Notes under the pieces: model-generated
Database searches by the model: none
Seen by the model: only the letters and a program-made list of their open reading frames with translations
What the model was told of the DNA's origin: nothing
NCBI GenBank assembly: GCA_013812065.1
Contig: JACCUC010000136.1
Coordinates: 1 to 5,785, forward strand
Reading direction: 5' to 3'
From: Thermoleophilaceae bacterium
GTDB taxonomy: Bacteria; Actinomycetota; Thermoleophilia; Solirubrobacterales; Thermoleophilaceae
DNA length: 5,785 nucleotides
Position numbers and translations under genes: made by a program
Part shown: positions 1 to 5,574 of the stretch, in pieces
How the letters are laid out: each line of letters opens with the position of its first letter
Position numbering within the stretch: the stretch's first letter is position 1

Positions 1-2
1 AC

Positions 3-1007
3 GGGCTGGAGAACGCCCGGCGCCAGTACGCCGACGCGGACGAGATGTTCGTCGGCTTCGACGGTGAGGAGGACCTTCACGCTCGTACCGCCGACCGCGA
101 CGTGATCGTGGCGACCCACTTCGGGACGGTCGCGCTCGTTCGCCGGCTGCGCGAGCGCCGCGACGATTTCCTGCCCGCCTACTACGTGCAGGACTATGAG
201 CCGTTCTTCTTCGACCCGGGCGCGAGCGAGTCCAGGGAGGCGATCGACTCCTACAGGGCGATTCCGGATGGGCTCCTGTTCGCCAAGACCGGCTGGCTGT
301 GCGACCTGATCGGCCGTCTCCACGACGTCCCCGTCGCGAAGGTCGAGCCGAGCCTCGACCATCAGGTCTTCCGGGCGGGAAGTCGACGGCGAAAGAACCG
401 TGGGCGCGTGCGCGTGGTGGGCATGGTCCGCCCACGGACCGGCCGCCGCCAGCCGCTCGCCACGCTTCGCCTGCTCGACCGGATCCAGACCGAGCTCGCA
501 CCGAACGTCGAGGTCCTGGCCTTCGGGTGTCGTCAGCGTGAGCTGCGGCGCTTCGCTCCCCAGCGTGCCGGCAGGGTCGAGAACCTCGGCGTGCTGACCC
601 GAGCCGAGGTCGCCGACGTGCTCGGCGTCGCCGATGTCTTTCTCGACGTCTCGAGCTACCAGGCGTTCGGCAGGACCGCGCTCGAGGCGATGGCCTGCGG
701 CTGTGCGCCGATCGTCCCGCGGGTAGGTGGGACGAGCGAGTACGCCGTTCACGGCGAGAACGCCTACGTGATCGATACTACGAGCGAGGAGGCCGCGTTC
801 GAGGCCGTGAGCGACCTGGTCGCGGATCGCGAACGGCTGCACCGCCTGCAAGCAGAGGCGGTCCTCACGGCGGAGCGCTTCTCGGTGATGCGTGCGGCGG
901 TGTCCGAGTACGTCACGTTCGCCGCCGAGTACGCAGGCCGAGGACGCCATGTCTTGACAGTGCCCGAGGATCGGCGACCCGCAGCTTCGTCCGGAAGGCC
1001 CGCTTGA
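3..1007 (+). CDS. GT4-type glycosyltransferase, WsaF/rhamnosyltransferase-like (5' partial)
   Basis: This is a predicted GT-B fold enzyme that moves a sugar from a nucleotide-sugar donor onto a growing glycan at the cytoplasmic face of the membrane. The frame is open to the left edge, so the ATG at 45 is probably internal and the N-terminus is missing. Numbering from the first complete codon (334 residues visible), YYVQDYEPFFF lies at about 60-70, a signature I associate with WsaF-like rhamnosyltransferases and their relatives. The donor-binding half contains a DVSSYQAFGRTALEAMACG-type block at about 215-233, followed by GGTSEY at about 242-247. The usual EX7E pair of GT4 enzymes reads QX7E here: the first Glu is Gln and the second is kept. 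The last 22 or so residues, rich in Pro, Arg and Ser, look like a non-conserved tail. The gene overlaps the next one by TTGA, so the two are probably co-translated. The GT4 assignment is firm; the sugar specificity is a guess. Confidence 0.88.
   Translation, partial: GLENARRQYADADEMFVGFDGEEDLHARTADRDVIVATHFGTVALVRRLRERRDDFLPAYYVQDYEPFFFDPGASESREAIDSYRAIPDGLLFAKTGWLCDLIGRLHDVPVAKVEPSLDHQVFRAGSRRRKNRGRVRVVGMVRPRTGRRQPLATLRLLDRIQTELAPNVEVLAFGCRQRELRRFAPQRAGRVENLGVLTRAEVADVLGVADVFLDVSSYQAFGRTALEAMACGCAPIVPRVGGTSEYAVHGENAYVIDTTSEEAAFEAVSDLVADRERLHRLQAEAVLTAERFSVMRAAVSEYVTFAAEYAGRGRHVLTVPEDRRPAASSGRPA
993..998 (+). promoter_or_regulatory. Ribosome binding site for the TTG-started GT61 gene
   Basis: GGAAGG ends 5 bases before the TTG at 1004. 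It lies inside the last codons of the upstream glycosyltransferase. It decides the start, because the next in-frame ATG (1064) would remove 20 residues and the frame has no ATG or GTG near 1004. Confidence 0.6.
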
Positions 1008-2296
1008 GCGCGCGGTCGCTGTACTTCCACGACTTCGAGCACGTTCTTCGTCGTTACCGCGAGATGTGCGAGATTCATCCCGGCTTGCCCGAGAGTGAGA
1101 TCCACGAGGAGGTGCTGTACGTGCCCGCCTCGAGAGACGGGCAAGACGGCCCGCCGGTCTGGACCGGAAGAGCGCCCCGCGGGAAGTACCGCGGTGCGCT
1201 CTTCGATCGGGACGGACAGAGGATCGAGGCGGCGGACATCACGCGCCGAGACTGGAGAGCGAGGAACGAGGCAACACCGGAGCCCGAGCAGGGGCGCATC
1301 GGCGGTACTGGCATCTATCTGGGGTGGTTGTTCAGCCACTACGGACACGCCCTGCTCGAGAGCCTGAGCCGCTGCTGGGCCGTCGGCGACGTCGACTTCG
1401 CGGTCTACCACGCGCCCGCGAAGCGCATTCCGGGCTTCCTCGAGGCCCACCTCGATCGCCTCGACATCCCCACCATCATCCTCCCGAGCCGACCGACCCG
1501 ATTCGAGCGCCTGATCGTGCCCCGCCAAGCGTTCGAGCTCGACATCTGCGCCTATCGCGGCTTCGTCGACTTCCTTCAGACGCGAATGCCGAAGAAGGAC
1601 GAGCCTGCGCCACCCGTTTACCTCTCGAGATCGCGACTTCCCGCCGACCGGAGGGGCGTGATCGGCGAAGAGGTGTTGGAGGGCTTTCTGTCCGGCTACC
1701 GGGTGGTGCATCCCGAAACGCTCTCGGTTCAGGAGCAGGTCGAGCTCTTCGGAACCCATACGGCCTTCGCCGGGGCGCTCGGCTCGGCCATGCACGGCGT
1801 TCTCTTCAGCCGCCGCCCCGAGATTACCTACCTGTCGGTTCGTACCCCGATATCTAATGAATTCGAGTACCTCAACTACCTGATGTGCGACGACCTCGTC
1901 GAAGCCGACAGCCTCTACGTCGCTTGCTGCGACTTGGGCGACATGCCGCAACGCGGACACTCGACCCCGCTTCGGCTTGACCTCTCCGCGGCTGCGGAGG
2001 GGCTGAAGGTGTCCGTCGATCCCACGCTTCAGAAGCGTGTCGACGCGCGTCACCGCGAGGCTTGGGCTGAATTCCGGCTCAAGCAGGGGATCGCCGCCGG
2101 CGATCGCTCCGCCGTGGACGACGTGAGGCGCCACTACCCGGGGACGATGACTCCCCAGTTGTCCACGCTGGTGCAGCGGCTCGAGCAGGGCGACGACGGG
2201 CAGCACTCGGGCGGGACACGAGGCAGTCGCGGACCATCCTCGCTCCGGCGACGCTCTCGCCTACTGAGGTATTTGCCGGGGCGCTCATCCGGCTGA
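1004..2296 (+). CDS. GT61 family (DUF563) glycosyltransferase
   Basis: This 430-residue protein resembles the GT61/DUF563 glycosyltransferases, which occur in bacterial capsule and exopolysaccharide loci. Visible family landmarks are SHYGHALLES at 111-120 (the H-x-x-H-x-x-x-E block), VYLSRSRLPADRR at 205-217 (the usual Y-[IL]-S-R...R block), the segment around VHPETLSVQEQVELF at 235-249, and GALGSAMHGVLF at 257-268 (the G-x-x-G-[SA]-x-x-H/N...LF block). No signal peptide or membrane segment is seen, so it should act in the cytosol or at the inner membrane face. The start is TTG, supported by a well-spaced GGAAGG and by a 4-base overlap with the preceding stop (TTGA), which implies translational coupling. 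From about residue 340 the protein leaves the recognisable domain and ends in a Ser/Arg-rich tail (8 Arg between 406 and 427). Donor and acceptor cannot be told from sequence. Confidence 0.87.
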   Translation: MSARSLYFHDFEHVLRRYREMCEIHPGLPESEIHEEVLYVPASRDGQDGPPVWTGRAPRGKYRGALFDRDGQRIEAADITRRDWRARNEATPEPEQGRIGGTGIYLGWLFSHYGHALLESLSRCWAVGDVDFAVYHAPAKRIPGFLEAHLDRLDIPTIILPSRPTRFERLIVPRQAFELDICAYRGFVDFLQTRMPKKDEPAPPVYLSRSRLPADRRGVIGEEVLEGFLSGYRVVHPETLSVQEQVELFGTHTAFAGALGSAMHGVLFSRRPEITYLSVRTPISNEFEYLNYLMCDDLVEADSLYVACCDLGDMPQRGHSTPLRLDLSAAAEGLKVSVDPTLQKRVDARHREAWAEFRLKQGIAAGDRSAVDDVRRHYPGTMTPQLSTLVQRLEQGDDGQHSGGTRGSRGPSSLRRRSRLLRYLPGRSSG

Positions 2297-2343
2297 GGAA
2301 ACCGGCGGACGGCGGCGCAGCTCGTACGCGCTGCCTCAGCCGG
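2289..2343. terminator. Perfect inverted repeat spanning both stop codons; probable bidirectional terminator
   Basis: CCGGCTGAGG at 2289-2298 and its exact reverse complement CCTCAGCCGG at 2334-2343 are separated by 35 bases. Each arm carries the TGA stop of one of the two convergent genes (2294-2296 on +, 2336-2338 on -). Inside the spacer is a smaller hairpin, GCAGC 2317-2321 with GCTGC 2330-2334, which clashes with the outer stem by one base. No U-run follows on either strand, so this is not a textbook intrinsic terminator. In GC-rich actinobacteria terminators often lack a good U-run, so the role is plausible but inferred from position and symmetry. Confidence 0.45.
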
Positions 2344-3145
2344 CCCGCACCGCGCGCGAGCGAAGAGCGCGCAGAACCCGGCGCTGAACGGGCACGTCGC
2401 CCCGCCCGAACTCTTTTCGCACCCTCGTCCGTAGTCGGCGGAGGGCTTTGCGCCGCGACATTTCTCCGTTACGCGCCTGCCGCAGGATCGGCCAGAGGGA
2501 CCCGGAGAGCACCGTCTTGGGGTCGAGGGCGTCTCGGCGTTCGAGAACGTGCGGCGGAACCGGTTGTGGATCCGGCGCGACGGCGTCCTCGACGATGTTC
2601 TCGTAGTGATCCCTCAGGGTGGAGTTGGTTGGATCGAGTGCGGCGACGAGCAGGAGGCCGGTCGGACTCGTGGCCACGGGAAGCGTGATGAGGTCGGGTC
2701 GCAGACGAGTCAGGATGTCCACGATCTTGTAGACGTCACCCGTCCACGCCCCCTTCCGCTCAAGGGGATCGCGCACCGTCTCCCCGACGTTGCGGGGCAG
2801 GACGTCGTCGAAGACCACAACGCTCGTCCAGTGCGCATGGCGCTCGACATTGATGAAGTCGCGCAGGGCGTACTCGCTGAGGTGCATGCCGTCGATGTAG
2901 GCGAACGACACCGGGCTTCCGCCCCAAGGATCGAGCGGTCGCTCGCGCTCGAAGTAGGCGTCGCTCGTCTCGTCGAACAGGACCGCACCCTCGGGGATCG
3001 GCTTGCTCGGCTTCATGCGGGGGTCGATCGCGATGCTCGGCGAACGCGAGAGCGTGAGGCTGTTGCCGTGACGAACGCCGATCTCGAGGTACGTCGGAGG
3101 CGCCAGCAGCTCGTGTACTGCCGATAGGAAGTCTAGGGTGCGCAT
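2336..3145 (-). CDS. Class I SAM-dependent methyltransferase (Methyltransf_24-like)
   Basis: This 269-residue predicted methyltransferase probably uses S-adenosylmethionine to methylate a sugar or another small group of the glycan; the acceptor is unknown. Landmarks counted from the chosen start: YLEIGVRHGNSL at 19-30 (glycine-rich SAM loop, motif I), AIDP at 39-42 (acidic residue binding the ribose), FAYIDGMH at 81-88, VVVFDDVLP at 109-117 (a DD pair, possibly metal or acceptor binding), and WTGDVYK at 134-140. The frame is open up to 3340, but the extra 65 residues are low-complexity and Arg-rich and precede the natural family start MRTLDFL, so I chose the ATG at 3143-3145. No strong ribosome binding site is visible before it. 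The C-terminal 41 residues hold 16 Arg/Lys and only 2 acidic residues. The gene converges on the GT61 gene and is divergent from the next methyltransferase. Confidence 0.85.
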   Translation of the reverse strand: MRTLDFLSAVHELLAPPTYLEIGVRHGNSLTLSRSPSIAIDPRMKPSKPIPEGAVLFDETSDAYFERERPLDPWGGSPVSFAYIDGMHLSEYALRDFINVERHAHWTSVVVFDDVLPRNVGETVRDPLERKGAWTGDVYKIVDILTRLRPDLITLPVATSPTGLLLVAALDPTNSTLRDHYENIVEDAVAPDPQPVPPHVLERRDALDPKTVLSGSLWPILRQARNGEMSRRKALRRLRTRVRKEFGRGDVPVQRRVLRALRSRAVRAG

Positions 3146-3288
3146 CGTCTGGGTCGCGGAGCCGTGTCGGGGTTCCGTCCCGGCGGCGCGAAGCCTAGTC
3201 ACCGAAGCTGGAGCACGGGGGAGGCGGAAGACGGCCGATCTGGTGATGTGCGCCGCCTTGTGTGGAGTAAGTACCCTCCGCCCGCGAG

Positions 3289-3319
3289 TATGCGCCACGC
3301 CATGGAGCGTGGGTGCGTA
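3289..3319. repeat. Imperfect inverted repeat in the divergent spacer
   Basis: CCACGC (3295-3300) and GCGTGG (3307-3312) are exact reverse complements around a 6-base centre, CATGGA. Pairing continues outward to 3289 and 3319 with one bulge (3313) and wobble pairs when read as plus-strand RNA. It could be an operator half-site pair or an RNA hairpin. Short inverted repeats are common by chance in GC-rich DNA, so confidence is low. Confidence 0.25.
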
Positions 3320-3444
3320 GACAAACAGGGCGTGGACCATCCCCGCGACCAGCGGATTGGTGCTCTTCGTCCCCGGGCGGTGGTGAGCAGCATTACCATG
3401 CTGGGCACGTTCGAGCCTCCGGGCTGGCGACAGCCGCGACGACT

Positions 3445-3450
3445 GAGAGG
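3445..3450 (+). promoter_or_regulatory. Ribosome binding site deciding the start at 3457
   Basis: GAGAGG ends 6 bases before the ATG at 3457-3459. This supports that start over the in-frame ATG at 3313, which would add 48 residues with no protein-like character. Confidence 0.6.
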
Positions 3451-3456
3451 ATCGAG

Positions 3457-4359
3457 ATGAGCCAAGGTGCGGGTCAATCTGCGACGCTCGAAGAGCTTCG
3501 AGCCGAGATCATCCGGTTGGGGCCCTGGCACCTCGACGTGGAGGTCGCCCCAGGGCTGACGACCCGTGCCTTCCTCGACGCTCCGCCCGGCACCTATCAG
3601 GGGACCGGCCACCTCGACCCGAGCCGGATCACCTTCATCGACCCGCGACGGGACGTCGAGAGTCTGTTACCCCGGATCTACCCTGCGGGCCTCGAGGGTC
3701 GGTCCTTCCTCGACTGCGCGTGTAACTGCGGTGGATACTCGTTCCTGGCTCGTGAAATGGGGGCGAGCGCCTGCTTTGGCTTCGACGTCCGAGAGCACTG
3801 GATCGCGCAGGCGCGCTTCCTGGCCGAGCATCGCACCGGACCGAGCGATAACGTCGAGCTCGAGGTTCTCGACCTCTATGACCTACCGCAGCGCGGGGTC
3901 GGACCTTTCGACGTGACCCTGTTCAAGGGCATCTTCTACCACTTGCCCGACCCGGTGACCGGCCTCAAGGCCGCCGCCGACCTCACCGGCGAGCTCCTGA
4001 TCGTCGATACCTCCACCCGCCCCGACATGCCCGAGGGCACCCTGACGGTCGGTCGGGAGTCGCGGGAGGGGCTGATGTCCGGAGTCTACGGGCTCAACTG
4101 GCGGCCGTCGGGTCCTTCGGTAATGGCGCACATCCTTCAGTGGATGGGCTTCCCCGACACGCGTCTGGCCTACCACCACGAGCAGACCGGGCGAGGGTTC
4201 GGCCGGATGCGGGTGGTCGCAGCACGCAGGCACGGGCTACTCGACGCCTTCGACCCCGTCGACCGAGGGGGTGGCCGGGCGCGACCGCGTCGTCTCAGAC
4301 GTTGGCGGGTAGCGCGAGCGGAACGAAATAGGCGGTCGGGCGCCACGGGCGACGGCTAG
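3457..4359 (+). CDS. Class I SAM-dependent methyltransferase (CmoB/DUF1698-like layout)
   Basis: This is a 300-residue predicted methyltransferase, not closely similar to the minus-strand one next door. An N-terminal block (LGPWHLDVEVAPGL at 21-34) precedes the Rossmann core, as in CmoB/DUF1698-like enzymes. The SAM loop is FLDCACNCGGYS at 84-95, where the more usual form is close to LDIGCNDGYYS. The acidic motif II residue is D110 in FGFDVRE, motif III is around VLDLYDLP (138-144), and the post-core acceptor segment is FDVTLFKGIFYHLPDP at 151-166. NWRPSGPSVMAHILQWMGF at 214-232 matches the C-terminal pattern of this group. Residues 270-293 carry 12 Arg and form a basic tail. The start is fixed by GAGAGG 6 bases upstream. 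Context favours methylation of a sugar or glycan intermediate. A tRNA role like that of CmoB is less likely, since the locus is glycan-related. The stop codon overlaps that of the convergent gene. Confidence 0.85.
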   Translation: MSQGAGQSATLEELRAEIIRLGPWHLDVEVAPGLTTRAFLDAPPGTYQGTGHLDPSRITFIDPRRDVESLLPRIYPAGLEGRSFLDCACNCGGYSFLAREMGASACFGFDVREHWIAQARFLAEHRTGPSDNVELEVLDLYDLPQRGVGPFDVTLFKGIFYHLPDPVTGLKAAADLTGELLIVDTSTRPDMPEGTLTVGRESREGLMSGVYGLNWRPSGPSVMAHILQWMGFPDTRLAYHHEQTGRGFGRMRVVAARRHGLLDAFDPVDRGGGRARPRRLRRWRVARAERNRRSGATGDG

Positions 4360-5471
4360 TTCCTGCGGGCTTTGAACCGCCGCCACATGCGCCTCCGCGC
4401 GAGATGGCCGTCGGGCTGCGCCGACGCAGCGACGAGTCGGTCGAGCGCCGTGTACAGGAAGGTGAGCTCGGCCGGGGAAGCTCGCGGCTCCCAGAGCTCG
4501 TCCAGTGGCTGGAGCCCTCGCTCTCGATCGTGCCGATCGATCTCGACCGCAGGGACGTACGCGTCCGTGTTCCAGCCGAGCGCGTCGATGAGGCGCGAGT
4601 TGCCCTCCTCGAACGTGTCGTGGCAGTGCGCCTGGAGGATGAGCCGTGATCGCTTCGTCTCCTCCGTCTCGGGTGCGTCGAGATCGCCCACGACCTTCTT
4701 GATCAGGCCGAGTCGACGGTTATCGAACGTCGAGGACCAGAAGAGACCGGGCGGGGCGTGACGGAGTGCGTTCACCACTTCGAGCGGAAGGCCGCGGTTC
4801 ACCCGAGTCGAGCCGTCCTCGGTGGAGGGACCGGCCAGCCCGAGGAAGTGATGCACGAAGTCGGCCACAGGCTCGCCGAGATGGAGCAGATCGGGCCGGA
4901 AGGGCCGGGGCTCGAACGAGACGCTGGGGGCGAGCCGCCTTGTCGAGGCGTAGGTGTCGAAGTAATGCAGAGCCTTGGAGCGTGTCGCGAGATCGTGCGA
5001 GGGGCGATGGCCAGTGCGAAAGCCCCACTGGCGCCACGCGGCCTCCAACGCACCGTGCTGAGGCCGCACGTAGTAGGCGACGCGCACCTCGTGGCGACCC
5101 GCGAGCGCCTCGAGTGCGCGCAGGAACTCCTCATCGGGCCGCCAGAAGACTCGCTGCAGAGCCTCGCCGGTGAGCACGACGACCCGATGGCGGGTGGCCG
5201 CCTCGTCGAGGCCCTCGAACAGCCGACCGAACACAGCTCGCTTGTCGACTCCCTGGTTCCAGTAGGCGATGATCACGTCGTTCGACTGCACCTGTCCGGA
5301 CCTATAGTCGGTGACGTCTATACCCACGGCTCGGCTCTCCTCGCGGCGAAGGCGCGCGACGACGACGTCGATGTCGCGCTCCCGAAGCTCGGCAGCGTTC
5401 GGAGCGAGCCACCCCTGAATGGTGGAGGAGCCGGCCTTGCCCATTCCGGCGTGTATAAGGACCGTGCCCAT
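4356..5471 (-). CDS. Sulfotransferase-like protein (P-loop type)
   Basis: This 371-residue protein resembles bacterial sulfotransferase-family proteins that would move sulfate from PAPS to a carbohydrate. The N-terminal LIHAGMGKAGSSTIQGWL (5-22) matches the 5'-phosphosulfate-binding loop, usually H-x-G-x-x-K-[TA]-[GS]-[ST]-[ST]-x-x-Q, with Lys12 kept. VVVLTGEAL at 97-105 corresponds to the strand that usually reads [SL]-S-E, and VRVAYYVRPQ at 129-138 to the 3'-phosphate strand with its conserved Arg, followed by a W/Y-rich helix and G. NRGL at 225-228 is a typical later landmark. The C-terminal 13 residues contain 8 Arg/Lys interspersed with Met, Trp and Phe. The ATG at 5471 is preceded by GGGGAG with 6-base spacing. 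It converges on the methyltransferase gene with a shared CTAG at the two TAG stops. Activity on a glycan is inferred from context; an inactive homologue is possible. Confidence 0.8.
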   Translation of the reverse strand: MGTVLIHAGMGKAGSSTIQGWLAPNAAELRERDIDVVVARLRREESRAVGIDVTDYRSGQVQSNDVIIAYWNQGVDKRAVFGRLFEGLDEAATRHRVVVLTGEALQRVFWRPDEEFLRALEALAGRHEVRVAYYVRPQHGALEAAWRQWGFRTGHRPSHDLATRSKALHYFDTYASTRRLAPSVSFEPRPFRPDLLHLGEPVADFVHHFLGLAGPSTEDGSTRVNRGLPLEVVNALRHAPPGLFWSSTFDNRRLGLIKKVVGDLDAPETEETKRSRLILQAHCHDTFEEGNSRLIDALGWNTDAYVPAVEIDRHDRERGLQPLDELWEPRASPAELTFLYTALDRLVAASAQPDGHLARRRMWRRFKARRN

Positions 5472-5477
5472 CGCTAG

Positions 5478-5483
5478 CTCCCC
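5478..5483 (-). promoter_or_regulatory. Ribosome binding site of the sulfotransferase-like gene
   Basis: Read on the minus strand, GGGGAG lies 6 bases before the ATG at 5469-5471. It supports this start, which also places the phosphate-binding loop at residue 7, as expected for the family. Confidence 0.55.
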
Positions 5484-5562
5484 GCCCCGGGTCCCCTGCC
5501 GAGCAAGGGCCGGATCGGAGGTCGGCGGGACGAGCGCATCCGCAGCGCAGCTTACCCACGGC

Positions 5563-5568
5563 TACATT
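5563..5568 (+). promoter_or_regulatory. -10 element of a probable leaderless promoter
   Basis: TACATT fits the TANNNT -10 pattern of GC-rich actinobacteria and ends 6 bases before the GTG at 5575. Transcription would then begin at or near the start codon. No purine-rich ribosome site precedes the GTG, which agrees with a leaderless transcript. No -35 match is visible. Confidence 0.42.
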
Positions 5569-5574
5569 GGCGAC

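Larger units (their letters stand above)
3146..3456. other. 311-base divergent intergenic region between the two methyltransferase genes
   Basis: No convincing gene lies here. Both flanking frames stay open into it, but the encoded residues look like random GC-rich translation. It should hold the promoters of both genes. Weak TANNNT-type -10 candidates are TAGGCT on the minus strand (3192-3197, about 47 bases before the downstream ATG) and TACCAT on the plus strand (3394-3399, about 57 bases before the ATG at 3457). Neither has a recognisable -35 at 16-18 bases, so both are tentative. An imperfect hairpin lies at 3289-3319. Confidence 0.5.

Noticed and set aside
954..959. Perfect TTGACA (-35 consensus) near the end of the GT4 gene
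   Set aside because: No -10-like hexamer is found 16-18 bases downstream, and the next gene is translationally coupled, so an internal promoter is not supported.
1849..1864. AT-rich patch in the GT61 gene, resembling a -10 element
   Set aside because: It is in frame within the catalytic domain, has no partner -35 and precedes no gene start; probably ordinary codon variation.
764..2206. 480-codon open frame on the minus strand
   Set aside because: It lies antisense to the two glycosyltransferase genes, which have strong family motifs. Its translation shows no motif, and long antisense frames are expected at this GC content.
2549..3127. 192-codon open frame on the plus strand
   Set aside because: Antisense shadow of the minus-strand methyltransferase, whose SAM motifs are clear.
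3146..3340. 65-residue N-terminal extension of the minus-strand methyltransferase
   Set aside because: The added residues are not protein-like and precede the normal family start MRTLDFL; they are better read as the 5' untranslated and promoter region.
3313..3456. 48-residue N-terminal extension of the plus-strand methyltransferase
   Set aside because: GAGAGG is correctly spaced before the ATG at 3457, and the upstream residues have no domain character.
4758..5477. 239-codon open frame on the plus strand
   Set aside because: Antisense shadow of the sulfotransferase-like gene, without recognisable domain or ribosome binding site.
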